Notes: generated by a model not told the origin, from the letters alone. DNA of 64,000 bases from Verrucomicrobiia bacterium (GCA_026125285.1 JAHCLO010000002.1:86440-150439), one strand, 5' to 3'; counted from the first letter of the stretch, positions 8,378 to 17,149 are shown. A program made the numbers and translations.

Positions 8378-8710
8378 TCACTTTGACTTTGACTGGATTT
8401 CGAGCCAGGAGAGCAGAGCGGTTTCGATCCGGGAAACATCCCCCGGCGGCATCCGGCCCAGACATTGCAGCGCACGCGGCGCAGGCACGGTGGTGGGGCT
8501 TTGCGCGAGGAACGCGCCCGGCTTCAGAAATGGCAGCGCCACGGCGATTTCAAAACGGGAGCCGCGCAGTGTGGTGGTGTGTGGAATGACCGAGATCAGG
8601 TCGCGATCCGAGTCAGCACACATCCCGCTCAGAACCAGTGCCGGGCGGACTTTTTCCACCATGCCCAGATCCACGAGCCAGACTTCGCCCCGGCTAGGCT
8701 TTGGTTTCAT
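8378..8710 (-). CDS. MazF/PemK-type endoribonuclease toxin
   Basis: About 110 residues from MKPKPSRGEVWLVDLG. This opening is the hallmark first strand of the MazF/PemK fold, followed by RPALVLSG, then SVIPHTTT and a C-terminal helix (MPPGDVSRIETALLSWL). Such toxins cleave mRNA and are neutralised by a small antitoxin encoded just upstream. Here the antitoxin stop lies inside the toxin start (about 17 bases overlap), so the two are translationally coupled. A start at 8716 (MPMKPK) is equally possible; the frame remains open further upstream but those residues are antisense-like. The module appears intact. The toxin fold call is strong. Confidence 0.8.
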   Translation of the reverse strand: MKPKPSRGEVWLVDLGMVEKVRPALVLSGMCADSDRDLISVIPHTTTLRGSRFEIAVALPFLKPGAFLAQSPTTVPAPRALQCLGRMPPGDVSRIETALLSWLEIQSKSK

Positions 8711-8969
8711 CGGCATCGAGCGCGGAAAAGGTGACGCGGGCGGACTCGGCAATGTCTTCGTCCGAAAGGGGCTCACCGTAAAGGACCGGCTGGTTGGGGC
8801 TGCGGCTCAGGGCCTCGGTGATGGTCTGCTGGTCCTCTGGTGGCAGGCTTTTCACCAGTTCGATCACGCGCAGGGCTATCGTGCTCACAAACGAACTTTC
8901 GCTGAATCTGGAGATATCGTCAAGCGGGCCGGTGTCGAAGTGTCCGGTGTTGGAGACGAGCTGCTTCAT
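8694..8969 (-). CDS. Antitoxin partner of the MazF-type toxin
   Basis: A small acidic protein upstream of and overlapping the MazF-type toxin. The conserved core is STIALRVIELVKSLPPEDQ, then LYGEPLSDEDIAESARVTF and an acidic tail ending DADETKA. Antitoxins of this kind bind their own promoter and the toxin. The start is uncertain: ATG at 8969 gives about 91 residues, while GTG at 8888 gives a compact 64-residue protein that begins exactly at the conserved core and may be the true form. Gene order antitoxin-toxin with overlap is typical for type II modules. Confidence 0.6.
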   Translation of the reverse strand: MKQLVSNTGHFDTGPLDDISRFSESSFVSTIALRVIELVKSLPPEDQQTITEALSRSPNQPVLYGEPLSDEDIAESARVTFSALDADETKA

Positions 8970-9153
8970 CACCGTGAGCGGCTGGATTCGCCGAGGTCGT
9001 CCAGAATCCATTCGTTGGTGGAAAGATCCGTAAACTCACCCCGTCCATGGACTCCGAGTTCGCGCACGGCCTGGCCGAGTGTCCGGTGGCCGCCAAGGAG
9101 TCCACGCACACACGGTGCGGGGCAACCGGAGCGCCACCAGGCTTGTGATTCAA

Positions 9154-9508
9154 TTACGGCAACCGAACCCCGGCACGGTCAAAATGGTCATCCCGCACGA
9201 TCGCCTCGGTCAACCCGCGCATCCGCATGAATTCGAGCGAAACACAATCGGTCAGGCTCCGTCGCCTTGCTGGCCTGGATGGCTTCGGCAAACCAACGGT
9301 CGTGCGGGGTGGCATCATCGAGCGGTTGGGGACGAAACTTGCCGGCAATCTTCCGAATTTCGGTGGAGTGTTTCCTGCGGTTCGCCGCGCTGCCGAACTG
9401 GCGTTCGAGCACGGCAGCGGCAACCTCACGCTGGACCGTCACGGGCGCGTCGGCCAGTTGACGCAGCATTTCAGCAGCTTGATTCGACAGGTTTCTACGA
9501 TACGCCAA
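9154..9508 (-). pseudogene. Fused remains of a VapB antitoxin and VapC toxin
   Basis: The minus-strand frame 9188-9508 encodes an antitoxin-like protein (NLSNQAAEMLRQLADAP, VQREVAAAVLERQFG, EIRKIAGKFR). After KATE it runs into sequence that in another frame (9154-9258) reads SLTDCVSLEFMRMRGLTEAI, then RDDHFDRAG. This is the conserved C-terminal end of a PIN-domain toxin. So the end of the antitoxin and the first ~100 codons of the toxin are missing, and the remaining toxin tail is out of frame. One deletion explains both losses. The antitoxin frame has only a TTG near its start. The region is antisense to the presumed 5' end of the RHS gene. Confidence 0.65.
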
Positions 9509-12500
9509 CGTCCGCTTCGCGCCAGCTTCAAATTGGCTTGGGTGCTGGTGGTGTTGATCGGAGGACTGAGCATTTCACCGCCGACGATCCAGGCCAGTCA
9601 AAACGCCGTCTCCGCCTCCAAAATCTCCCTCCCCACCGGCCCCGGCTCGATCGAGGGTCTGGGCGAATCGTTCGAGCCGCAACTGAACACGGGCACGTAT
9701 TCGATGGGCCTGCCGCTCAAGCTGCCGCCCGTGCGGGGCGCGGTGCAACCGGAGGTGCGGCTGGCCTACAACTCCGGCTCGGGCAACGGTCCGCTCGGCC
9801 TCGGCTGGCGGTTGGACGTACCCGCACTCCAGCGGCAAACCGACAAAGGGCTGCCGCAATACACCACCAACGACACCTTCGTGACCTTTGCCGGCGAGGA
9901 ACTGGTCGCGCTGGCCGACGGCACGTTTCGCGCGGAAAACGAGGCCGCGTTCACGCGCTGGGAAAACCTCGGCCCGAACGGCTGGCGCGCCACGCGCCGC
10001 GACGGCACCATCTTGCGCTACGGCCAAACCGCCCAGGCGCGACAGGACCATCCGGAGTTGGGAACATTCAAGTGGATGCTAGAATCCGCTCAGGACTTGA
10101 ACGGCAACCAGGTCGCATACAGCTACGTCAAGGATGCCGGGGATATCTATCTGGATGCGGTCGAGTTCGGGCATCACGTCACTCTGCCGTCATCGTTCTA
10201 TCGGCTGTCTTTCAACTACGAAACCAACCGCCCGGATTGTCTGGCGGATTACCGTGGACGTTTTCGCGCTGAAACCCGCTGGCGGCTGGCCAGCGCCGCG
10301 CTGGAATTCGAGGGCCGCCGCATCCGGTTCTGGCGGTTCGAGTATCACACCAACTCGCCGCTCTCACTGCTGGCCCGGTTCATCCAGTTCGGTGATGAGC
10401 GCAGCGCCACGAATGGCAGTGCCCAACTGAACACGGATTACCTGCCGCCGGTGAGCTTTGATTACTCGCTGCCCCCGCTCGGCGCGAACCGGCAATGGAC
10501 CGATGTCGGCCCGTTCCAAAACATCCGGTTCGCCATTCGCGAGGCGGACTTGGTGGATGTGAACCGGGACGGGTTGCCGGATGTGTTGCTATACGAGGAC
10601 GGGAGGTATCATTCCTACCTGAATCGCGGCCCCGCCCTGCCGTTCGGTCCGGTCCAAGAGTTCACGTCTTCGGTTTTCTATCCGGCGTTGAATCTGCCCA
10701 CGACCAAACTGGCCGACCTGCGCGGCGACGGCAGCGTGAAGGTGCTGGTCGAGGAGGACAGTTACTACTATTACCGGGCATTCACCGGCCCCACCACCCT
10801 TGGAGTGGATGTGGATTATCTCGTCCCCGGCACGTTTCCCATCAGCGATCCGGAGGTGCAACTGGTGGACATTGACAACGATCGCGCGTTGGACTTCGTG
10901 GCCACTGACCAGGGCGACTCCACCTTTGCCATGGTGTTGAGCCGCGCGGGCGCCGGCAGCGCCACCGTCACCAAGTCGCCGCCCACGCCGCTGGCCCTGA
11001 ACGTCAGTTTTGCCAGCGGTTGGCAATTCGCTGACTTGAACGGCGATCGGATGCCGGACCTCGCCCTCATCGGCACGGTGGAGGAAGGCGGCACGTTCTT
11101 CTATCCCGGCAAAGGCTTTGGCGAGTTCGATGCAGTTCAAGCAATGGGAAACGGGCCAAACGGCCCGACTGAAAGCGATCGCGCCGATGGCGGTCTGACG
11201 CTGGTGGACATTGACGGTGATGGGCTGGCGGACCTGGTGAGCGTGCGCTCCGGTGTGGTCAAAATCTGGCGCAATCAGTCCGGCAAGGAATGGGCCGCGC
11301 CGGTCATCATCACTGATGCCGCCGTGCCGGATTGGAATGGCGGGGTGACAACGGTTCGCTTCGCCGACATGAACGGCAATGGTTCAACGGACATCGTCTG
11401 GAACGATCCTGACCAGGGCATCTTCCTGCGCTACCTCGATCTGAATCCCGGCACGAAACCCAATGTCATGACGCGCATGGCCAACGGTATGGGCCGTTTG
11501 CTGGACATCGAGTATCGCACCTCCACGGATTACATGCTCGACGCGGCGGGCACGAGCAATGCCTGGACTCTGATCCCGCCCTTCCCGATTCCGGTGGTGT
11601 CGGCCTTCACTGAGCGCGACGGTTTGGGCAGCACCTATCGCACGGAAATCACCTATCGCAACGGCTACTACGATGCGTTGGAACGCGAGTTTCGCGGCTT
11701 CGAAACCGCCATCCGCACGGACGTGGGCAACGACAGCCAGAGCGCGCCCAGTTTGCTGACCGAGTATCGCTTCGACACCGGGGCGTTGATTGAGTCGCTC
11801 AAGGGCAAGCCGCTGCAAGTGGAGCGGCGGAATGTGGACGGCGAAATGTTCGATCGCGTTTCCACGGTTTGGACCAACCGCGAGTTGCCCTTGACCCTGG
11901 CCGCGAACGAGACGCGCACGGTGAATTTTGCCTTCCAGACGCGCGAGAGCACCGAAGTCATCGAGCGCGGCCTCGGCACACCCGTCACGCTCCGGCGCGA
12001 ATTCGAGTGGGACAACTATGGCAACACGATTCGTCTGGCCGACTTTGGCCGCGTGGAGGGCGCGAATCTATCCGCGTGGGACGACGAGCGCATCACCACC
12101 AACCAGTTCACCGCCGCCTTTCCCGACGGGCTGACAAAGTGGATTCTCGGCTTGCCAGTCAGCGAAACGGTCACCGACGAAAACGGGAACATTATCACTC
12201 GCACCGAGTCGTTCTACGATGATGAAACCTTCAGCGGCAACAATCCCGGCGCGGTCACCCGGGGCAACCTGACGCTGCAACGGCGACTCGTGAACCCGGC
12301 CACGAATCAGAAGAGCAACGTCAGCCGCAATCGCTACGACGGCTACGGCAACGTCACGGAAATTTACGATCCGCTGGCCACACCTTCGAGCTTTGCCGCC
12401 GGTCATGCCCGGCAGATCGCCTACGACTCCAGCCTGCGCACCTACCCGGTCACGGAAACGATCCACATCGGGGGCGCGACCCCGCCGCTGATCGTCACCG

Positions 12501-15500
12501 CAGGCTACGATCTGGGGTTGGGCGTGATGACTTCTTCGACCGATTTCAACACGAACACTTCGCTTTACGGCTACGACACGTTCGGTCGCATCACCACCAT
12601 CACCAAGCCCGGCGACACGACCAACGCCCCCACGGAACTCTATTCGTATCAACTGGGCCTCCCGCTGGACACGAACCGGTTGATCAATTTCATCGCCGCC
12701 AGCAAGCGCGAGGTGGCTGGGGGCGGCACACTGGACAGCCGGCTGTTCTTCGACGGCCTCGGGCGCAAAGTCATGGTGCGCGCGGAGGGGGAACTGCCCG
12801 GGCAAACGGTGGTCACCGACACCGTGGTTTACAATGACCGCCGCGCCGTCTGGAAAAAGTATCTGCCCTACTTCGAGACCAACAGTCTGGCCTGGAACGA
12901 TCCCACCTACCTCTCCGGCTTCGTGGAGAATCATTACGACGCGCTCGGTCGGGTGACCCGTGCCTGGCAACCCGAGGTGGAGGGCGAACGAGTCTTTGCC
13001 GAAACCACCTACGAACCACTGGCCCGCCTGGTCCGCGACGAGGAACAGACCCGCACCAACTCAATTCACTACGGTAGCGCGATGCGGCACATTGAGGACG
13101 GTCTGCGCAACAAGGACGGCGCGGGCCGATTGAGGCAGGTGCAGGAAATCGTCAAGCTCACCGGCTCGGACGATCCCGTCGGTCCGCCCCAAACCTGGAC
13201 TACCGCCTACGAATACGATCTGCTGGACCAGCTCACGCGCATCACCGATTCGCAGAACAACGTGAAGGTGATGGCGTATGACGCCCTAGCCCGGCTCACG
13301 TTCATGGACGACCCGGATCGCGGCGAGATGCACTACGCCTATGACGACGCCTCGAACTTGCAGCAAACGACCGACAACAAGGGGCAGGTGATTCAATACA
13401 CCTACGACGGCGCCAACCGCATCAAGACCGAGGACTACCTCGGCGCCGCCGGAAAGTCGCCCGACGTGGAGTATTTCTACGACGCCGCCTTGCCCGGCTT
13501 CCCCGGCGCGAACGTGCGCGGTCAGCTTGCCGCCGTGCGCGACCTTTCCGGGGAGGAGCATTTCACCTACGACGCCCGCGCCCGCATCGTTGCCCAGACC
13601 AAGCGCATCCCTGATCCCATCTTCCTTTCCCTCTCCGCTGGGGGAGAGGGCCAGGGTGAGGTGGTGCTCGTCAACTACACCACGCGCTACACCTACGACT
13701 CAATGGACCGCGTCGTCTCCCTGAACTACCCGGATGGCGACGCGGTGACGAACCTCTACAACCCGCGTGGGTTGCTGGCGCGCATCACCGGCGGTCCGAG
13801 CGGCAGCATCATCAGCAACCTCAGCTACCGCGCCAGCGCCCAACTCGGCAACATCCGGTATGGCAACGAGGTCCTGACCAGCTACGATTACGACCCGCGT
13901 TTGCGATTAAGCACGTTGCTCACAAAGCGCCTTCCCTCTCCTGGGGGAGAGGGCCAGGGTGAGGGCGAGCTTATTCACTTTACCTACGATTTCGACGCGG
14001 TGTCCAACATCAAGGCCATTCACGACCACCGTCCGTTCTCGGTCGTTCCCGCCAACGATCCCCGGCGCAACACGCAACTCTTTCAATACGACTCGCTCTA
14101 CCGCCTGACGCGCGCGGAATACCCCGCCATTCTCGAAGGCTCGCCCGGCTGGATTGATTACCGCTACGACCGCATCGGCAACATGACCTCGCAACTCTCG
14201 AACATCCCGCACGTCGAGGATGGCAAATCGGTGACCGATCTCGGCGCGATGACCTCCGGCGGCACCGCCGGCAGCAGCGGTCGCCTTGGCAAAGGCTCCC
14301 AACCCGGCCCACACGCCCTGACGCGAATTTCCCTCTCCGCCGGGGGAGAAGGCCAGGGAGAGGTGGTGCGGAATTATCCTTACGACGCGAACGGCAACAT
14401 GACCAACATTGACGGCCTGACCAACACCTGGGATTTCAAGCATCGCTTGATCGTCGTGGAGAATGGCAAGATGCGCGCCGAATACGCCTACGACTACACC
14501 GACCGCCGCATCATGAAGCGCGTCTGGAAAAAGAACTCCCTCTCCGCCCCTGGGGGAGAGGGCCGGGGTGAGGTGGAATCCGTCCAGTATATCAACAAGT
14601 TCTTCGAAATCCGCGAACACGACTCCCCCGTCAAATACGTCTGGAACGGCGACACCCGCGTCGCCCGTGTCACCGGCACGTTGACGCCCTCGGCCGAGCG
14701 TCAACAATTCCTCCGTCTGCATCCCGGCTGGAATCTGGCCTCCATCAACGTGGGCAACGCCCAAGCCCAGCTTGATCTCGCGAACCAGCCCCTATTGCAG
14801 ACCGCCGTGTTCTGGACCAACAACTCCCCCGGCGGCGAATTCCTGCCCATCACCGCCGCCACGCCATTGCCTGCTGGCACGGTGGCTTGGCTGCGTGTAA
14901 CGGGGGAATGTGTTTTGACTCTGACTGGAACGCCGCCCGGCCCGCCGCCAACGGAGCTGGATTCCGCCGGCCAATTCCTGGCCAACATAACTGGTGAAGG
15001 TTGGGACACCACTGCGGCTTTCCCTCTGGATTCGAGCCTCCATCGCTTTGATGCTCAAGCAAAAGACTGGCAGGAACGGTCTCCGGCAGAACAGGTTTCT
15101 GTCTCCGAAGTATCGCCCCACATTCCAACCGGAGAGTCCCTCTTCATCAAGCCGGCGGAAACGAGCACAATCAACGCGTCGTCTCCCAGCCTGAGCATCC
15201 GTTATTACCACCAGGATCATCTCAGATCTTCCAGTGTAATTGCAGATATGGAATCGAATCTAGCTGAAGAGGCAACACTTTACCCATTTGGCGACTCTCG
15301 CACAAGACATGTGATGATAGGAGCTGGATCGCCTCACCTGTTCATCCAAGGAGAGTTCGACCAGAATAGCGGTATGACTTTTCTAGGGCACCGATACTTG
15401 TTGTCGGTGATTGGGCGAATGGCGTCAGTTGACCCGCTCAAACGAGGAGTCGAAGCGCGAATGGCTCAACACCCTCAGTCGTATTTGCCGTACGGATACG

Positions 15501-16108
15501 CTCGAAACAATCCTCTCAACTTCTTTGATCCAAATGGACTGTTCGAAGTTGAGGAGTCTAACGCTAACGCTGTTTTCTCTAGCAGCCCCGACGAACTGGC
15601 GCTGTTCATCTCCGTTCCACAACCACCTAAAGTCACTGACGGTCTGCAACAGCAAACACGTTACGCCGAGCAGATGCTTCGCAGACGGTTTACAGACTTA
15701 GGTTTGATACATGGGATTGGTGAACGGGCTGGGAAGAGCGATCACCCGCAGGGGTTGGCTCTGGACATCATGCTTCCAAAGCAATCTGCGCGCGGTGATG
15801 AGATCGTAACCTGGCTAACGAAACATGGCGACGAATTGGGCGTGAAGTATGTCATCTGGAACGATCAGATTTGGTCGAGAAAGGCAATCGGAGAAAGATT
15901 CCAATACAGTGGCGAAGGCAATTACTGTCATTCGAGCATATGCCCGAAGATTGGCCCGCAGTTGGCGCCAACCGACTTAGAAAGTGTCAAATCGCGAGCT
16001 AGCAACGACACGGTACAACACCGTGACCATGTGCATGTGAGCTTCTTCTCATCTGAAAAGCTAGTACAACAACCAGCACTACAACAAAATGCGATAGTTG
16101 CTCCGTGA
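9479..16108 (+). CDS. SpvB/RHS-repeat polymorphic-toxin-like protein with peptidase tip
   Basis: A secreted giant of about 2200 residues. A signal peptide (KLAWVLVVLIGG) leads into an SpvB-type domain from ~9630 (ISLPTGPGSIEGLGESF, LAYNSGSGNGPLGLGW). FG-GAP/VCBS-like repeats follow (DVNRDGLPDVLLYEDG, DIDGDGLADLVS; ~10.5-11.45 kb), then a TcdB-like part and RHS/YD repeats (12.3-14.6 kb). An extra domain (14.7-15.18 kb) precedes the RHS core (YYHQDHLRSSS, YARNNPLNFFDPNGL). After the core, ~185 residues form a tip with HPQGLALD (15743-15766) and DHVHVSF (16025-16045), the HxxxxxxD...HxH ligands of LAS-type zinc peptidases acting on peptidoglycan. Four in-frame family C repeats interrupt the YD region. 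The start is unresolved: the open frame reaches 9227, but 9227-9478 is antisense to a dead antitoxin. TTG at 9479 is used because it precedes the signal peptide. Confidence 0.8.
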   Translation: MIRQVSTIRQRPLRASFKLAWVLVVLIGGLSISPPTIQASQNAVSASKISLPTGPGSIEGLGESFEPQLNTGTYSMGLPLKLPPVRGAVQPEVRLAYNSGSGNGPLGLGWRLDVPALQRQTDKGLPQYTTNDTFVTFAGEELVALADGTFRAENEAAFTRWENLGPNGWRATRRDGTILRYGQTAQARQDHPELGTFKWMLESAQDLNGNQVAYSYVKDAGDIYLDAVEFGHHVTLPSSFYRLSFNYETNRPDCLADYRGRFRAETRWRLASAALEFEGRRIRFWRFEYHTNSPLSLLARFIQFGDERSATNGSAQLNTDYLPPVSFDYSLPPLGANRQWTDVGPFQNIRFAIREADLVDVNRDGLPDVLLYEDGRYHSYLNRGPALPFGPVQEFTSSVFYPALNLPTTKLADLRGDGSVKVLVEEDSYYYYRAFTGPTTLGVDVDYLVPGTFPISDPEVQLVDIDNDRALDFVATDQGDSTFAMVLSRAGAGSATVTKSPPTPLALNVSFASGWQFADLNGDRMPDLALIGTVEEGGTFFYPGKGFGEFDAVQAMGNGPNGPTESDRADGGLTLVDIDGDGLADLVSVRSGVVKIWRNQSGKEWAAPVIITDAAVPDWNGGVTTVRFADMNGNGSTDIVWNDPDQGIFLRYLDLNPGTKPNVMTRMANGMGRLLDIEYRTSTDYMLDAAGTSNAWTLIPPFPIPVVSAFTERDGLGSTYRTEITYRNGYYDALEREFRGFETAIRTDVGNDSQSAPSLLTEYRFDTGALIESLKGKPLQVERRNVDGEMFDRVSTVWTNRELPLTLAANETRTVNFAFQTRESTEVIERGLGTPVTLRREFEWDNYGNTIRLADFGRVEGANLSAWDDERITTNQFTAAFPDGLTKWILGLPVSETVTDENGNIITRTESFYDDETFSGNNPGAVTRGNLTLQRRLVNPATNQKSNVSRNRYDGYGNVTEIYDPLATPSSFAAGHARQIAYDSSLRTYPVTETIHIGGATPPLIVTAGYDLGLGVMTSSTDFNTNTSLYGYDTFGRITTITKPGDTTNAPTELYSYQLGLPLDTNRLINFIAASKREVAGGGTLDSRLFFDGLGRKVMVRAEGELPGQTVVTDTVVYNDRRAVWKKYLPYFETNSLAWNDPTYLSGFVENHYDALGRVTRAWQPEVEGERVFAETTYEPLARLVRDEEQTRTNSIHYGSAMRHIEDGLRNKDGAGRLRQVQEIVKLTGSDDPVGPPQTWTTAYEYDLLDQLTRITDSQNNVKVMAYDALARLTFMDDPDRGEMHYAYDDASNLQQTTDNKGQVIQYTYDGANRIKTEDYLGAAGKSPDVEYFYDAALPGFPGANVRGQLAAVRDLSGEEHFTYDARARIVAQTKRIPDPIFLSLSAGGEGQGEVVLVNYTTRYTYDSMDRVVSLNYPDGDAVTNLYNPRGLLARITGGPSGSIISNLSYRASAQLGNIRYGNEVLTSYDYDPRLRLSTLLTKRLPSPGGEGQGEGELIHFTYDFDAVSNIKAIHDHRPFSVVPANDPRRNTQLFQYDSLYRLTRAEYPAILEGSPGWIDYRYDRIGNMTSQLSNIPHVEDGKSVTDLGAMTSGGTAGSSGRLGKGSQPGPHALTRISLSAGGEGQGEVVRNYPYDANGNMTNIDGLTNTWDFKHRLIVVENGKMRAEYAYDYTDRRIMKRVWKKNSLSAPGGEGRGEVESVQYINKFFEIREHDSPVKYVWNGDTRVARVTGTLTPSAERQQFLRLHPGWNLASINVGNAQAQLDLANQPLLQTAVFWTNNSPGGEFLPITAATPLPAGTVAWLRVTGECVLTLTGTPPGPPPTELDSAGQFLANITGEGWDTTAAFPLDSSLHRFDAQAKDWQERSPAEQVSVSEVSPHIPTGESLFIKPAETSTINASSPSLSIRYYHQDHLRSSSVIADMESNLAEEATLYPFGDSRTRHVMIGAGSPHLFIQGEFDQNSGMTFLGHRYLLSVIGRMASVDPLKRGVEARMAQHPQSYLPYGYARNNPLNFFDPNGLFEVEESNANAVFSSSPDELALFISVPQPPKVTDGLQQQTRYAEQMLRRRFTDLGLIHGIGERAGKSDHPQGLALDIMLPKQSARGDEIVTWLTKHGDELGVKYVIWNDQIWSRKAIGERFQYSGEGNYCHSSICPKIGPQLAPTDLESVKSRASNDTVQHRDHVHVSFFSSEKLVQQPALQQNAIVAP
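13627..13661. repeat. Family C repeat inside the RHS gene (copy 1)
   Basis: CCCTCTCCGCTGGGGGAGAGGG forms a short stem and is followed by CCAGGGTGAGG. In the RHS frame it reads SLSAGGEGQGEV, between an RHS unit ending AQTKRIPDP and the next beginning YTTRYTYDSMDR. Confidence 0.85.
13932..13966. repeat. Family C repeat inside the RHS gene (copy 2)
   Basis: CCCTCTCCTGGGGGAGAGGG plus CCAGGGTGAGG. It reads LPSPGGEGQGEGE in frame, directly before HFTYDFDAVSNI of the next RHS unit. Confidence 0.85.
14329..14364. repeat. Family C repeat inside the RHS gene (copy 3)
   Basis: CCCTCTCCGCCGGGGGAGAAGG plus CCAGGGAGAGG, slightly diverged from copies 1 and 2. It reads SLSAGGEGQGEVV before NYPYDANGNMTNI. 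Confidence 0.85.
14538..14573. repeat. Family C repeat inside the RHS gene (copy 4)
   Basis: CCCTCTCCGCCCCTGGGGGAGAGGG plus CCGGGGTGAGG. It reads SLSAPGGEGRGEVE in frame after RRIMKRVWKKN and before SVQYINKFFEIR. Confidence 0.85.
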
Positions 16109-16352
16109 CTGCTTCAAGCGCATACCCGCAATCAAAGGTTCGGCGAAATCCGCCTATTTTCACTTGGCGCACCGTGTCGCCAAGCTCTTGCGTATCCGGG
16201 ACGATTGCCAATGGGAACGGTTGCTTCTTTTGTTTTGCCGGCATCCGCTTTGAAATGCGTGCCGTGCCCACCACTACCTCACCGCAGCTTCCGGTGGCAG
16301 CCGTCGAGGGGAGGTTCATTTCAATCGTCCCAAGTTTCCCGGTCAGCCACTC
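16109..16352. other. Stretch after the RHS gene with no convincing gene
   Basis: Where a polymorphic toxin would normally be followed by an immunity gene there is no convincing coding frame. A GTG overlapping the RHS stop by four bases opens a long plus-strand frame, but most of it is antisense to the DUF3368 toxin gene and is Ser/Arg/Pro-rich. A minus-strand frame (15999-16319) also lacks recognisable features. Confidence 0.4.
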
Positions 16353-16814
16353 CTATTCGCCCACCGTCTTGAGGCCCCGATTTCGAACATCCTCAGCCAG
16401 ATACATTCCAGCCTCGTTCTCCAAGCGCAGCAGCAACGCTCGCGCAGACGGGATGAGGTCCTTGCGTCGGGCCAGGAGCACCACACCGAGGAGTCCGATC
16501 ACGGGCACGCCTGCCTGGACGGCCAGCCGGCGGCCTTTCCGCTCGTCAATCAGCAGGTGGTCGGCGCGGAGTTCGCGGGCCAACTCAATGGCCTCGGCTT
16601 CACCGATGTCTACGACTTGGGAATACTTGCCAGCTTGCACCGCGTCTTTCACGCTGGCGACCTGCAACCAGTCTGGGAGTGGGGAATGGCTGCGGAGCAG
16701 TTCCACGCGCACGGCATCCGGGATGATGACCTCCTGGAAGAGTCTTGGAAGGAGCGCCGCTTCACCCGCGGTCAGCAGCGCGGTGAGCGGTGACGTATCA
16801 GAAACAACGATCAT
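16353..16814 (-). CDS. DUF3368-type PIN-like toxin
   Basis: A 153-residue protein beginning MIVVSDTSPLTALL, the Asp-containing first strand of the PIN fold in the DUF3368 family (PF11848 type). Further family marks are IIPDAVRVELL, GEAEAIELARELRADHLLIDE and GRRLAVQAGVPVIGLLGVVL. DUF3368 proteins are considered ribonuclease toxins partnered by UPF0175 antitoxins. Such a gene is directly upstream, with a 4-base ATGA overlap of its stop and this start, so the two form a translationally coupled operon. The family's acidic residues look intact, so this module may be active. Confidence 0.85.
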   Translation of the reverse strand: MIVVSDTSPLTALLTAGEAALLPRLFQEVIIPDAVRVELLRSHSPLPDWLQVASVKDAVQAGKYSQVVDIGEAEAIELARELRADHLLIDERKGRRLAVQAGVPVIGLLGVVLLARRKDLIPSARALLLRLENEAGMYLAEDVRNRGLKTVGE

Positions 16815-17050
16815 CTCGCGGCGAGGGATTCAACCGTGCGCAGGTCGGCGGCCAGTTCCTCGCTGCCGTAGTGAAGGGGAATCCGGCGGCGGCCTAGTTC
16901 GCGCAGGAAATCAGCCTGCGAGAGGGCGGCGATTTCGGCCGCCTGTCCCAACGTGGCCTCCTCCGTCACGAACAGCCCGATGGCCAGGTACAAACTTGCC
17001 TCACGTGGCGAAAGGCGGGCTTCGAGATTCTCGGGCAAAGTCAGTGTCAT
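16811..17050 (-). CDS. UPF0175-family antitoxin
   Basis: About 79 residues from MTLTLPENLEARLSPREASL. The rest follows the UPF0175 pattern (PF03683 type): YLAIGLFVTEEATLGQAAEI, then SQADFLRELGRRRIPLHYGSEEL. This is a small helical DNA-binding antitoxin. ATG at 17050 was chosen over the longer frame to 17134 because the family begins at this Met. The stop overlaps the DUF3368 start by four bases. The upstream region (17051-17150) is shared with the divergent gene at 17150, so a common regulatory region is likely. Confidence 0.8.
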   Translation of the reverse strand: MTLTLPENLEARLSPREASLYLAIGLFVTEEATLGQAAEIAALSQADFLRELGRRRIPLHYGSEELAADLRTVESLAAR

Positions 17051-17149
17051 ATTCTTATGTCTTTCCACCGCCATTCTAACACGGCCTCCCTTGAGAGCAA
17101 TCTCCTGGTCCATGCTAAAAGCACGCATCGTCAAGAACCGAAGGAAACT

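Noticed and set aside
7899..9230. 443-codon plus-strand ORF
   Set aside because: It is antisense to the VapC remnant and MazF-type module, whose minus-strand residues match known families.
13600..14600. The four family C copies considered as a CRISPR array
   Set aside because: Copies are unequally spaced (about 300, 400 and 210 bases), diverged, and separated by coding RHS sequence, not by spacers of constant length.
16105..17079. 324-codon ORF overlapping the RHS stop by four bases, considered as an immunity gene
   Set aside because: Most of it is antisense to the DUF3368 and UPF0175 genes and its composition is Ser/Arg/Pro-rich.
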